This document shows positions 1-11,879 of a DNA stretch of 64,000 nucleotides, piece after piece. A program made the position numbers and the translations under genes. This DNA is from Megalonaias nervosa (taxonomy: Eukaryota; Mollusca; Bivalvia; Unionida; Unionidae), in contig JAECUM010009430.1 of assembly GCA_016617855.1 (NCBI GenBank), positions 1 to 64,000 of the forward strand, read 5' to 3'. The notes under the pieces are model-generated. The model worked only from the letters and a program-made list of their open reading frames with translations, did not search any database and had not been told where the DNA came from. Position 1 is the first letter of the stretch, and every line of letters begins with the position of its first letter.

Positions 1-21
1 TATATATATATATATATATAT
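1..21. repeat. (TA)n microsatellite at window edge
   Basis: Uninterrupted TA dinucleotides run from the first base and are probably cut by the window edge. Confidence 0.95.
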
Positions 22-880
22 CTGCATGTCAACAATGTCTTTATGCCACTGATCACGATGGCATAGATACTTCTTAATGGCCTCGTTTACTCGTTCTTAT
101 GTAATGTGTGCATAGATATTTGAATTAACCATTCTTACACTTCACTATATTCGAGTTTCTTCTTGTTCCGTTTCATTTATTCCCATAATTGGTTGATATT
201 TGTGAAATCATTTTGACTTAAGGAAATGTAGTTAATATATCTTAAATATTTCCCTTATACCTTGTTCCTTCACGCTTGAACAATTATCTCCTGGTGTTAT
301 CAACAAACCAATAGGACATTTGTCCACTTCAGGAACTTTTATTTTTTTTTCAGCAATCTGCAGCGTTTTCTCACTCATTTAAAGCGTAATAATGATTGCA
401 GATGTATTTCAAATTCTGCCCTCCCTATTATTGATCGTAAAACAGCTACTTTGTACAATGAGTCATCGTGAGCTGTTTTAAATGGAACTTTGTTTTCCTT
501 AAATTATGCATTTAACTTTCCTGAATTGTGGCAAATGGACCTTAATAAAATTACTAGATCTTAATGATGTACTGTAAATTTAACTGCATATAAATGAGTG
601 TAATTTTAATCTAGTTCATCGTCACACAGAACTGCTTAACGATACTGCTTTCACTAATGATCGTGCATATCGCAATGTTATCATTGTCGAATTAAATCTG
701 AAAATGTGCATCTAATCTAAATCATTTCTGGTTTAAATTTTATGCTTGAATTCGACTTATAAATAGTTTTTGTTTTAATTATTATCGCGAATGTTATTTT
801 GTAAACAGACAAGCATTGGCAACACTCTTTTTACCACCCAAATGTAAGCAAATAGACATGATCTATTGTTACCGAGGCAG
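22..880. other. AT-rich flank, no gene recognised
   Basis: No coding similarity or repeat structure is visible. The 5' LTR and primer binding site of the gypsy element that follows should lie here or just before the window. I could not match this stretch to the sequence downstream of the element, so the 5' LTR is missing, too decayed, or outside. Confidence 0.5.
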
Positions 881-904
881 ACTGCTCTACCAAATTAAAG
901 ACAA

Positions 905-1575
905 GTTTAGATGTTGATGTTACCAGAAATATTAGGTCAGTACCATCTTTCAAAGGAAAAGAAGCAGATAAGAGCTTTCCTCCCTTTGAGAAAATTACTG
1001 AAAACTTGAAATGATCAAGAGAACATTGTTATTTCAAAGTGTACTTATTGGCAAAGTGTTGACTATGACGTGGTTAAGGAATATATCCTGAAGGGTTATG
1101 ACTTGGCGATTGAGTCATATAAAAAAAAAATTAGGAATTGTAGATAATAAACTGGAAAAACCTATGTCGAATTTGTATTTGAAAAAGAAAAACTATTTGA
1201 TACATGGTTCTCCACCAAGAATAAGCATTACGAATACCGCAGACAGCTCATATTAGTTGAAGAGATTAAGAAATGCATTCTTAGTGATGTCAAGACATAT
1301 CTTCACAAGCAAATGGTAGTAACGGTGGAAAATGATGCTCGTACAGCCAATAAATATTCCTAGATTTAAAAAGTTTAATATCTTATATAAGTCTTCCTCT
1401 CAGCAGTATTTTGAGTTAAAAAATCAATTCAATCTCGTAAAAGTACTTCCAAATCTCAGTCTGGCAACATTTTCAGAAATCAGACTTCTGATAAGACTGA
1501 TCAGAAATCTTTGTCTCTTCCTACATGCACTTATTGTAAGAAGAAAGGGCACAGCATTACTTATTGAAACAGACT
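905..1575 (+). pseudogene. gag remnant: capsid and CCHC nucleocapsid
   Basis: About 1165-1365 reads openly in one frame and ends in the capsid C-terminal pattern of Gmr1-type gag, with the recognisable stretch RRQLILVEEIKKCILSDVKT. This region is related to the vertebrate SCAN domain, which is thought to derive from Gmr1-type capsid. Near 1527-1572 a zinc knuckle reads C-x2-C-x4-H-x4-C, but the last cysteine codon has become TGA. Earlier gag sequence around 915-1010 begins with an open stretch and then hits a stop. Frames shift several times, so no intact protein can be made. Confidence 0.8.
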
Positions 1576-1854
1576 GACCAATAAGCAATGGAATAAAGAC
1601 AGTGCTATTCCAAATCCTCTCTTTTTAAAAAAGGCAAGGGCACAGTTTGATATTGAAAGCTATACATTGGTTGGGTCAAACAGACCCCTCTCTGATTCTA
1701 TGGAGAATTATAAACCACTTATGTCGAAAGGTTCTATATCACATATTGGTGATTCTTCCAAGCCTATCCCTATTAAAATATTAAGGGACAAAGGACCGTC
1801 TCAGAATCATTTGTTATCAGGTACTTTGCCTTGATGTGAGAAGTCTTCTTCTAG

Positions 1855-2075
1855 TAAAAGTTTTCTTATTCACGGAGTAGAGTGCGACTTTGTTAATGTT
1901 CCTCTCCATTGTGTCAATTTGACATCAGTCTTAGTCTCAGAACCCGTGTTAGTCTGAGCAGCGATCTCTTTGCCCATCAAAGGTATTCATTTATTACTAG
2001 CAATAAGGCATTAATTTGTTGTTAGGCAACGACCTAGCTGGAGACAAGGTTGTGGTTAATCCTACTGTAACTGAT
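1855..2075 (+). pseudogene. Retrotransposon protease remnant
   Basis: The + strand gives a leucine/valine-rich stretch followed near 2020-2060 by LLGNDLAGDKVVVNP. This matches the conserved C-terminal part of gypsy aspartic proteases (hydrophobic residues, G-N/R-D, then a turn). The catalytic D-S/T-G triad is not clearly readable in the degraded sequence upstream. Position between the zinc knuckle and the integrase fits a gag-pol protease. There are in-frame stops on both sides. Confidence 0.65.
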
Positions 2076-2479
2076 AAGCCTTGTTTGGATTTTAAAAAAA
2101 TGTTGATCCTCCTGAAAATAAAATCATTGATTTTTATCCCGCTTGTGGTACTAGAGCTACGGGAAAAGAGCTCTTGAAAATAATGTTGATCAGAAAATTA
2201 TTCCTTTAGATGACACAGTCAGTCTTGATGATGTCATGTTTGATCCAAGTATTGATCGATCAGCAAAATATTGATCACAGTATCCTCTTTTACTATTCAT
2301 TCCCGCTATTCTAATCAGGGTGACAAAAGATAATCCTTCATTGTCGAACAGGAACAAGATCCTGAAGTCTCCAGTTTGCTTCAGAGTGCCATTAGCAAAA
2401 CTGAAGCCACACAAGTCCCAGTTGTTATTTTGTGAAAAATGGGGTCCTTATGAGCAAATGGAGACCACCTGAGGTACCC

Positions 2480-3535
2480 GCTGGTGACTGGTCAGTGAAC
2501 TATCAAATTTTCGTTCCAAAGTCGGTTAGACAGGAAATTCTTAGTTTGACCCATGAAACTACTTTGGGTGGTCATTTATGAGTCAATAAGACATATCACA
2601 AGATCTTGAATCACTTTTATTCGCCAAAACATAAAAGTGATGTTTGTAAATACTGCAGATCTTGTCATACTGGTCAAATGGTAGGAAAACCCAATCAGAA
2701 GAGACCTAAGGCTCATCTGCAACTTATTCCTGCATTTGCCGAACCATTTAGCAGAATAATGGCAGACTGTGTCGGTCCCTTACCTAAGATCAAGTCAGGC
2801 AACGAATGCTTGTTGACAATAATGTGTGCATCATCAAGATTCCAGAGGCAATTCCTTCGAGGAATATGAAAACTCAAACAATAGTAAAAGCTCTGATAAA
2901 GTTCTTTTTAAACACATATTTTTACCTCTCCAGACCTGTCCAGTCTGATCAAGAGTCAAATTTTATGTCTGTGATCTTACAAGTAGACATCCAACAATTT
3001 AAATATTCTGTCTTTCACCTTGAAAGTCAAGCGGCTTTAGAAAGATTTCATCAATAAAATAAGTCGAGGATATTTCCTTTGATACAGGAATGTGGGTGTT
3101 TATTTGCTGTTAGAGAATCAGTTAAAAAAATTTTGGTTTTTGTCCTCTTGAACTAGTTTTTGGACACAGTGTCCGTGTACCATTGAAGTTTTTTGTAAGG
3201 TGTAAGCTCTTTCAATTGATTAATCTTCTTGACTATGGTTCCGATTTCAAATATAAGTTGTCAAAGGTCTAAGAAATAAATAGAAATAATCTTCACTCTA
3301 CTCAGTCAAAAATGTAATTAAGATATGGCAAGAATAAAAAGGAAAGGAGTTTATAGCTTGGTGATAGAGTTCCGGCTCTCTTGCCCATACCTCAAAATGC
3401 TCTTCCCGCTAAATTTTATGATCCTTGCACGGTTGAAAAGAATGTAAATGACTTAAATTGCATCATTAATACATATGGTCGGCGGAAAGAGATACAACTT
3501 TCTCATATAAATGTTAAAGAAGTATTTAGGTAGAA
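2480..3535 (+). pseudogene. Integrase remnant (HHCC, D-D-E core, C-terminal domain)
   Basis: The zinc-binding part includes H-x-GGH near 2550-2580 and CKYCRSC near 2648-2668. The catalytic core starts with ADCVGPLPKIKSG near 2764-2802 (first D), has SDQESNFMS near 2945-2972 (second D), and ends with ESQAALERFHQ near 3022-3054 (the E). A C-terminal domain around 3360-3533 contains AKFYDPCTVEKN and LSHINVKEVF. Pieces are in different frames, with a frameshift near 2840. This integrase sits before the RT, the diagnostic point for a Gmr1-like element. It would have joined retrotransposon cDNA to host DNA; it is no longer translatable. Confidence 0.85.
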
Positions 3536-3754
3536 ATAGCCAAGTTAATCGTTCGGTTAATTTAGTTGTATATGCCTCACACAATGAGGATGTTAACGAT
3601 GGAATCAAATGTGAGTAGAGATTTCAGTTATCCAATCTTCAGAATTCAGAAATATTAAACAACAGGAACAGGAACTTTCACAAGCACAAAAACAGTGAGC
3701 TAAAACAACTATTATGTGAATATGAGCTCATGGTAGACTGAAAACAAATAAAAA

Positions 3755-4560
3755 TCTACCATGACGTTGAGATTGTTGATACTACACCTGTGGAACAGCA
3801 TTCATAGAGGATGAGTCCTCTTAAGCAGGAATGTTTGGTAAAAGAAATTCATTATTTGCCCGAGAATGATTTGATAGAAGCCAGTAAAAAGTAAATGGAG
3901 TTCACTGTGTCTTCTTGTGCCTAACCGGATAATACATTCCGAATATGTACTGATTAATGAAAATTTAACTGTGTCACCACGACAGATTCATTACCAATGT
4001 CAAGAATCGATGACTACATTGACAAGATTGGAAATGCAATATACGTCATCAAGTTTGATCTTTTAATAGGACTCTGGCAAATTACACTCACGGAAAGAGC
4101 AGAGAATATTGGGTGTTGCAACTCCAGATGGACTTTATCCATGTAAAATGATGCCTTTTGCTATGAAAAATTCTCCGTCGACATTCGAGTGTTTAATAAA
4201 CATGATGATATGGTCTACATAATTGTGATGCATACATTGATGACATCATCTACCACGATACCTGGAAACAGCACATGGAAACCATTATGAAATTCTTTGA
4301 TCGGCTGAGTGATGCCAATTTGACAAATAATTTAGGTAAAACTGAATTTTGCTGTGCTTGTGTTGCATTTTTAGGACATCGTGGGACACGGTAAACCTGC
4401 AAACGTTAAGGTCAAAGCTCTGTTTGAATTCCCATTGCCTGTTAAAAAAAAACGGCAATTGATAACATTTGGTATGGCTGGATATTATAGGAAATTTTGC
4501 TCAAACTATTCCATAATTGCTGAACCCTTGACAAATTAACTGAGTAAAAATGTTAGTTTC
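3755..4560 (+). pseudogene. Reverse transcriptase remnant
   Basis: The N-terminal part near 3757-3890 reads as HDVEIVDTTPVEQHS and then SPLKQECLVKEI, typical of gypsy RT just before the fingers. SRIDDYIDKIGNA and VIKFDLLIGLWQI follow near 4000-4085 (the region of the first catalytic aspartate). The catalytic YIDDI box lies near 4233-4250, and a FLGH-like motif near 4369-4382. Stops and frameshifts break the reading several times. The enzyme would have copied element RNA to DNA. Confidence 0.85.
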
Positions 4561-4599
4561 ATTGGTCTGACAAATGGCAGGATGCTTTGGAAAAATGAA

Positions 4600-4900
4600 G
4601 GGCATACTTAAGAGTGCATCAGTTCTTTCAGCTCCAATTTTCAGTCAGTTGTTTAAAATTGTCTATTGATGAAAGTGATGTTGGGGTTGTTGGAAAATCA
4701 TTCGAGAAGACAAAAATGGTTTGGATCATCCATTATGCTAATTTTCTAAAACAAACCAAATAACCTCCAGAGAAATTATTTCTCACTCGAGAAGGAATGT
4801 ATGGCTTTGATACCCGCTTTACAACACTTTCAGGTATTTATTAGTTCAGCTCTTCGCCTTTTATTTTATTCAGTGATCGCAGCCCCCTTACGTTAATTAA
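4600..4900 (+). pseudogene. RNase H remnant
   Basis: SAPIFSQLFK near 4627-4660 is followed by a DESDVGVVG stretch, the usual acidic start of gypsy RNase H, and then by HPLCxFSK and an SREI-type segment. The region near 4800-4870 corresponds in shifted frames to the conserved ECxALI-ALQHF block. It is the last recognisable domain of the element, and no integrase follows it, in agreement with the Gmr1-like order. Confidence 0.75.
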
Positions 4901-5075
4901 CAAAGTGAAAAACTAGATTAAGAGAATGTTAAGAAAAAAACAATCTGATTGTAAGTGTAACGAAATACTATGTTGCTTTATTCATACGTTGTGGCATTCG
5001 TAAGATATTTTGCTGTGAAATTATCAATATATCAGATTTGTCTAATACGTAAAGGTAATCTTTCTTTTCTTTATG

Positions 5076-5100
5076 AGGGGAGGTGTTATGTTTATTATGT
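5076..5100 (+). other. Putative polypurine tract and 3' LTR start
   Basis: GAGGGGAGGTG directly precedes TGTTATG. Purine tract followed by TG is the usual junction between the internal region and the 3' LTR of Ty3/gypsy elements. The other end of the LTR is not visible; a MITE lies at 5382. Confidence 0.5.
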
Positions 5101-5381
5101 ATATTTAATTTTTTTGTGCTTTTCCTTTGTCCGTGATTGACGGTAGAGTTGCTAATTATACATTTTTAAAGAAAAGTTGTTGACTGATATTTGCGTTCAA
5201 GGCTTAACGCTTTTTACAAACTTAGAATGTTCTGAAAGCCACATCATGGTCATTTTATGATATCTTAAGTCTTTAAATGAGGTTTGAGTTCATTCCAATC
5301 TTAGGGTATATTTGTGGAATTATTATCGGCTGTCTTCAAATATAATTTGAGAAGAATCGTGTATTTAAAAATTATTCAATG

Positions 5382-5767
5382 GATTTACAAAGTGCTCATA
5401 GCCATTTTGGTCAAAAACACTATTTTTGGTTATTGTTAATTCGTTCAAAGATATTCTGGATTATAACATTGTGATACACCAAGACTTCTAGTGCATAAAC
5501 CTACTCAGTTCGTACATCAGCAAATTCTGTACTGGAATTCATATGGAACAGTCTATACTTTTGGACTTGTGATAGAACTTTCATGATTATTTGGGATTTA
5601 ATTCACAATACTGTAAGTTCCATACACATGAAAGCACATCTGCAATCAGATTGTCTTTTAATTTTTCACTTTATCACACTTATAAAATCCCGAATGTCAT
5701 TGAATGACTTCTCAATTATCCCAAAATAATGATTTAGTCCAAAATGGTTATGAGCACTTTGTAAATC
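5382..5767. mobile_element. Long-TIR MITE (about 386 bp)
   Basis: The first ~97 bases (5382-5478) are an imperfect inverted copy of the last ~97 (5671-5767). The outer 29 bases of each arm are almost identical (GATTTACAAAGTGCTCATA and its reverse complement). Identity falls to roughly 70% further in. Reading TA as the duplicated target gives termini CAAAGTGCTCAT, which would suit a Tc1/mariner-type non-autonomous element. That assignment is inference. There is no coding capacity inside. Confidence 0.75.
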
Positions 5768-5771
5768 GAAA

Positions 5772-5774
5772 GAA

Positions 5775-5821
<47 letters not shown>

Positions 5822-5822
5822 A
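5772..5822. repeat. (AAAT)n microsatellite
   Basis: Twelve or so AAAT/AATA units begin 4 bases after the MITE end. Confidence 0.95.
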
Positions 5823-6641
5823 AACAGAACATGAACAAAATACTGATTGTACTAGACAGATCTTAAAATAGGAACAATTAAACATCCTCTAAGAATCAAT
5901 AACAGGACCAGTGTGAGGGCCAAAAGTTCCTTTCTAGAAATTGTCAGATTTTTTCCAAAGGGAAAACCAATGTCCTAAAATCAGATCCAAGTAAACATGT
6001 TTACATATATTATTTTTTTTTTGTTTAGTCTACAGGCATGGGCAAATGTTAACTATGTAATATGTTGTTTAAAAAAATTACTCTTACAATCATTAATCAT
6101 GGAAAAAGTTAAACACACAATATATATACATATATATAGCGCAGTATAAACTCATCGGAGACTTTATTGGGATGACTAAACAGGACACCCGATTTGATAT
6201 GCTAACCTTTGAAATCGCCACAGACAGAAGGTGCATGTAAACAAAACACACAATTACAGAAATGTCCCAATTTCGAACACAATTATTGAATTTTAAAAGT
6301 TTAGCAAAATATACACTTCTTGAAATTTTCTGATAAATATAAATATACATATTTAGCCTTTCAAATACGAGCCCGACCCACACATGTGATTTATTACCTA
6401 CGTTAGAGGTAAGCCGAGGCTTTCTGGCAAAGTGATTCTTGTGGAGGTTAGTTTTTGGTAAATGTGGAGTGTTTTGAAAATTACTATATATAATAATACT
6501 TGTAATATTCCAAAATTAAACATTTTCTGTTCAATGGGACAACTGATCGATTTTATTAATAAATCATTTATATTTTATGCAGATTTGAATACTGGGGATG
6601 TTATAAATTAAGAATAATATCAGCAATCGTTTTTATTTCTC
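5823..6641. other. No gene recognised
   Basis: AT-rich sequence with a short TA-rich run at 6120-6138. No coding similarity seen. Confidence 0.5.
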
Positions 6642-6943
6642 TCTGGCGGATTAAGTGGTTAGAGCGTCCGTCTCGGATGTGGGAGGTTGCGGGTTGGAAC
6701 TCCTGCCGAGTCATACCAAAGACTTATAAAATTTGTACTAGCAGCTGCCTCGCTTGGCGCTCAGCATTAAGAGGTTAGTGCTAGGACTGGTCAGCCTTGT
6801 GTCAGGATAATTTGACTGGGTTTGGCATGATGCTACATATCTACGGCTTGATGCCCCAGTGCTAGACATCACTATAAACTGCCACAATGCAGACATCGTA
6901 GCGATATGATTGAAAAATTGTTAAAGTTACGTTAAAATCCAAA

Positions 6944-7031
<88 letters not shown>
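6642..7031 (+). mobile_element. tRNA-derived SINE, family 1, with (CT)n(CA)n tail
   Basis: The head carries an A-box-like TTAAGTGGTTAGAG and a B-box-like GGGTTGGAACTCC, the internal Pol III promoter of a tRNA. The body is the same family as the copy at 19005-19324. The unique part ends near 6945 and runs into about 47 bases of CT then about 30 bases of CA repeats. The mutated B box suggests an old copy. I could not identify a target duplication. Confidence 0.85.
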
Positions 7032-7891
<860 letters not shown>

Positions 7892-8083
7892 GGATTATAT
7901 ACCATTGAAACAGGCGAGACATAGCAATTATCCACCCCACTCCCAATTCATTAATTCGATTAAACGCGTTAAATATGAGCAAAATGCTTGCAAAGATAAC
8001 AACTCAGTTTCAGGAAAGTTCACTATCATCCTTTATCCACAAGAGTCTGACGTTTTATCAATAAACTGCTTTATCGGTCTCGG

Positions 8084-8217
8084 CAGCAGCGTACTAACAA
8101 GGTGGGTCGGGTGAGCGGACGGGGCTCTTGCCCTGGGCGCCAGAGGTCTTGGGGCGTCAAAACCCCTTTGGGCCATCATCATCGCCCCGGGTGCCAATTG
8201 CCCTTAGTACGCCACAG
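8084..8217. mobile_element. GC-rich hAT-like MITE (134 bp)
   Basis: The ends CAGCAGCGTACTAACAAGG and, inverted, CTGTGGCGTACTAAGG resemble the CAGNGGCGTA termini of many hAT elements. The flanking octamers GGTCTCGG and GGTGTCTG agree at 6 of 8 positions, as expected for an aged 8-bp hAT target duplication. The interior is markedly GC-rich against AT-rich surroundings. No coding capacity. Confidence 0.65.
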
Positions 8218-9144
8218 GGTGTCTGTCTCAAGTCTAAATGTTATTCGTTTTCCTTTCTTTAATATTTCTTCTAGTTTTGAAATAAGTAGTCTTGTTTGCA
8301 TTGGTCTCATGCGGATATCATTGTTCTCATCCGTGAGTCGGCACAGACCAAGTATTCCGAATATGTATGAATTAAGCAACTACCATTGTTGTTGTTAAAA
8401 CGATTGTTTAAAAGTGATGTAATTGTGATGTTATCACATAATGGTTAAGTAAAAAGAAAAACGAACAGAACACACTTGAAGCATCACAGCCGAGAGTGAT
8501 ACATAATTTCGCGTGAAAGCGTGCTATGAAGGTCGAAATAAGGTATGAACTAAGGAAGTAGGGGTGGGGGTGGTGGCACTTGTTTCCATCTGTCGGTCTG
8601 TCAAACGTACCGTTACGTAGGATCAAGAACGGTTCCTTTTTGCGTTATTATATCTTAAACTGTTCTCAGTTTGTATCATTCTTTATAGTATTTTCAAACG
8701 ACACTATTATTTTGTCGTATTAAGAGTTGCAATCCCAGCTTCACTGTAATGATTTTGAATTGGAACATGTGACCAGTCGTTGACGGTATAGTGTTTTTGG
8801 TTGTTTTTTTTCCGAGATCCGGGGGGCTTGTAACCGATATTCGTCTAACTTACCAAAAAGCGCAATATTGCTAAAACTGGCATGAAAGTAATTAAATTAT
8901 TTCAAAATAGTTGTAATTTTAAACCAGAAATCAGTATCTCCATGTGAACTAGTCTGATATCTGGTCTCGACATGGTGAAGGCTACGAAGTAATCCTGTAC
9001 CTTGTAATGGAGCAAATAATACTGTTGTGAAAGGCCAAAAGATGAGAGTAAAAATCTCCTATCTAGTTACAGGTTTGTTTTTCAGGAAGTTTGGTTTTTG
9101 ATAAAAGTCTGTATAAAAGTAAAATAAATTGTTATGTTTTCTCC
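8218..9144. other. No gene recognised
   Basis: No coding similarity or repeat structure seen in this AT-rich stretch. Confidence 0.45.
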
Positions 9145-9154
9145 AACAGAACTT
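9145..9154. repeat. MULE target-site duplication, left
   Basis: AACAGAACTT, identical to 11984-11993. Two more flanking bases also match, so the exact duplication is 10-12 bp depending on where the element is taken to start. Confidence 0.85.
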
Positions 9155-9236
9155 GGGTGCATAGAAACACTGAAACTGACTGAAACACCAGAATGCACCA
9201 AAACACTGGAACGCAATGAAAACACCGAAACGCACT
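9155..9236. repeat. MULE left terminal inverted repeat
   Basis: Composed of diverged GAAACAC-TGGAATGCAC-type subrepeats. Aligns inverted with 11880-11983, with a gap caused by an extra 30-bp unit on the right. Confidence 0.75.
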
Positions 9237-10603
9237 TCATTTATATCGTGTATATCGGTTGTTTATGTATAATTCATATCTGTGAAATTTAATAGTAGTT
9301 ATATAATAAATTAATACGTAATTTCTTTACTGCAGTTGATGCAGCATCGAATTCACAAGAAGCTGGAAATTGTGCATTTTGGCAACAGTTTTGAAAGTAA
9401 ATAAATTTAATACTAACAGTGTGTATTGCAATGTATACATGAGTTTAATGCTTAAGCTATTAATAATTAACACATATTAATAATCATTTATTCAGTTGAT
9501 TGTTATATTGTGGTTATTAATAATTACATTTTTCTTATTATCTTAAGTTCTGGGATGCGTCAGATTTGCTCAAGCCAGCAAGTGAAACAGCTATATAGTT
9601 TAAGTGTAACTATCATGAATTATGTGCGAACAATTATTATAATGGTCTAAATGCAAAGAAATGTGTGAGAATGGCATGTCAACTCATTTCCTTGCATATT
9701 TCTATGTTTATATCACAAACAAAAGTTGTTTGTGCACGATTCAGGGTAGTTATATTTTCCATATTGATTACCGTTACTGGTATATACAACAAATGTACTA
9801 GCTAATAATATATAGTACACCACTGGTTGGCTAATGCATGCTTTCAAGAATATCGACAGTCTTTCATTAACTGTTTTTTAAACTAATTCTGCTATTGGAG
9901 GAAGAGTATGGGATACTGGATAGTTGCAGAAATGGGTTTAACACACAAAGACAATTTTTGAAACATTTTCAGAATATATTTGTTTATTATATATATAAAA
10001 TTCGTTGCTTAAAATATACTAAGTAATTAACACGTTGCCATACTGTATATTCCAAAGGACAATTTTCTAGTACAACTGCAATCCCGCGCTCATACAATAA
10101 TTAGTTCTATAATTATAATGTAAATCAGCATGCATGACCCATGAATGTTACATTTTTGGTTCATGTTGCCCGCTGGGTTGAAGAAGATGGACTACCCTGT
10201 TCCAATATATACATATTTATATACTCAGCATCACATAATAATCATAAAATTATAATATAAATCTTATTAATATTAAATTTGAAAATGATGAAAAAAATAT
10301 GTATAAGAAATGCGGGCATTTAAAGATGTAAATTTATTAGCAATCAGACAGTAGATTTGTGGCATTGCGGTTTTGAAAACCAGTTTGAAAATAGTGAGCT
10401 GATTCAAACAAATTGATAGCATATATAGGTTAATACAGGATTGCAGAAATTACCATGAAACAAGAAGTGCTTTCATTGCAGTATACCATATCTAAAATTA
10501 TGCTATTTGTTTGTCTTAGTCTTTTTATTTGTCACCGTTCATTTATTTTCCATTTTCTTTGTCTTGGTTACTTTCCGTGTGTCCTCTGAGCCATGATTTC
10601 TGA

Positions 10604-11488
10604 CTATCTGTCTGATGATGTATTTACTGTCTGTAAGAATGAAGCTTTTGAATTTTTTTTACAGTTTTGTCTTTGTTCGGTAGTTTGTGCCACCCATTCC
10701 GTCTTTGAAATTTGAAATTGTCTCTGACTGTCAGCTAGTAGGTATTCACCAGTCCCTATTAATGCACTTCTCAAGTCTTTTAAATGTCTGTCCACCAAGT
10801 CATTTAAATAATATACAACTTCTGTCAGAGGCTTCGATTTCCACTCTACAATCTGCTTTAACGCATGGTCAATGGACTCGCAATTGTTGTTGGTCCATTT
10901 GTCGCTGGTCAGCTCTAGTCGTGTTGGTCTGTTTACCTTGGTCAGCAACTGATTTCTCAGTCTTGACTGAAAATAGATAATAAATTTTGAAGAAACTTCC
11001 CAACAGAAAGTCTCCAAGTTATCACATTTCTCTTCAAAACAAATTGTGTCATCAGCGTCCAAAATTCCTCCAAAACCAAATATTTTGTCCAAAACAAGAT
11101 TTCGGTCATTTTTGTCAACAGCATCATCTTTAAGTCTGCGCACGGTGTTTTTGCAAAGATGTCTGGTGCATAAGACATGAATCAAATCTGGAAATGCAGA
11201 CGTTATGGCTTTGACCATTGCCGTTTTGTCGTCGGTCCCAATCACAGGTTTAGTCAATTCTGTGTCTACTAACTTCAGCTTCTTTGGACCAGCAGTGGAA
11301 AGAAGCACGATTGCTTTCATGTGATCTTCTTTCAGAAGTTCAATTGTACTATACATATCTGTAACAGTTGTCGATACAATATCACAGTAAACTGAAATCA
11401 CAATATTTGGCCCTATATATAGTATTAAATCAAAGTGTTTGAACTTTGCATCACACGCAGTTCCATGATTGGACTTGTCTTTAAGCAT
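10604..11488 (-). CDS. MULE-type transposase, N-terminally short
   Basis: A 294-codon open frame with the signature of Mutator-like DDE transposases. IGTDD at residues 83-87 carries the central aspartate. LCTRH at 106-110 gives the C-x2-H motif that follows it. NNCESIDHAL at 201-210 carries the catalytic glutamate in its helix. The first aspartate, usually 70-100 residues before the second, is not clear. The frame stays open a further 17 codons upstream of the chosen ATG, to about 11537, and then meets a stop. Complete MULE proteins are usually much longer and have N-terminal DNA-binding domains, so this is a truncated product or the last exon of a spliced gene. It lies wholly inside the element bounded by TIRs, so a domesticated host gene is unlikely. 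It would cut and join DNA in the nucleus if active. Confidence 0.75.
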   Translation of the reverse strand: MLKDKSNHGTACDAKFKHFDLILYIGPNIVISVYCDIVSTTVTDMYSTIELLKEDHMKAIVLLSTAGPKKLKLVDTELTKPVIGTDDKTAMVKAITSAFPDLIHVLCTRHLCKNTVRRLKDDAVDKNDRNLVLDKIFGFGGILDADDTICFEEKCDNLETFCWEVSSKFIIYFQSRLRNQLLTKVNRPTRLELTSDKWTNNNCESIDHALKQIVEWKSKPLTEVVYYLNDLVDRHLKDLRSALIGTGEYLLADSQRQFQISKTEWVAQTTEQRQNCKKNSKASFLQTVNTSSDR

Positions 11489-11879
11489 AAATTTAAGATT
11501 TGTATGTGATTGTTTTCTTTTCTTGAATGTCCAATAAAATCATCTGTTCTTTTGAGACTTTCTGATAGCCACATATTTAATCATGTGTTGTAACATAGAA
11601 CAAGTAGTAGCATGTCGCAGTTAATTTTATGATCACTCGCGTACGATTGTGACATACTGCACAATGTTACTTTACTGCATTACTTTATTTGTAGATATTT
11701 CACAATAAAATGTAAGGATTTTATATTTATGTATTAGTTACTTTTAGTATACATAATAGTAGTAATTAGTAATTGATACATAAATAGGCCTTTTTGAACT
11801 GGGTCTTTTCAACACTAGTCTGTTGTGGCCATGGACTGTCTTGTTATCGGTCTGTTTTGACCCTGATCAGTAGATACCA

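Larger units (their letters stand above)
880..5380 (+). mobile_element. Decayed Gmr1-like Ty3/gypsy LTR retrotransposon
   Basis: Translated pieces in changing + strand frames give, in order, a capsid, a CCHC zinc knuckle, a retroviral-type protease, an integrase (zinc-binding, core and C-terminal parts), a reverse transcriptase and an RNase H. Integrase upstream of RT is the order of the Gmr1-like group of Ty3/gypsy elements. Canonical gypsy elements end with integrase. Many stops and frameshifts show the copy is dead. The body ends at a purine-rich run near 5076-5088 followed by TGTTATG, the probable start of a 3' LTR. No matching 5' LTR was found and the 3' end of the LTR is not defined. 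The + strand repeats are consistent with a single insertion. Confidence 0.85.

Noticed and set aside
880..5090. Integrase-first order explained by two overlapping canonical gypsy copies
   Set aside because: Considered, but gag, protease, integrase, RT and RNase H follow once each in one orientation with normal spacing, which a single Gmr1-like element explains more simply.
10604..11488. Domesticated host gene derived from a MULE
   Set aside because: The frame lies between terminal inverted repeats and a perfect target duplication, so it belongs to a transposon copy.
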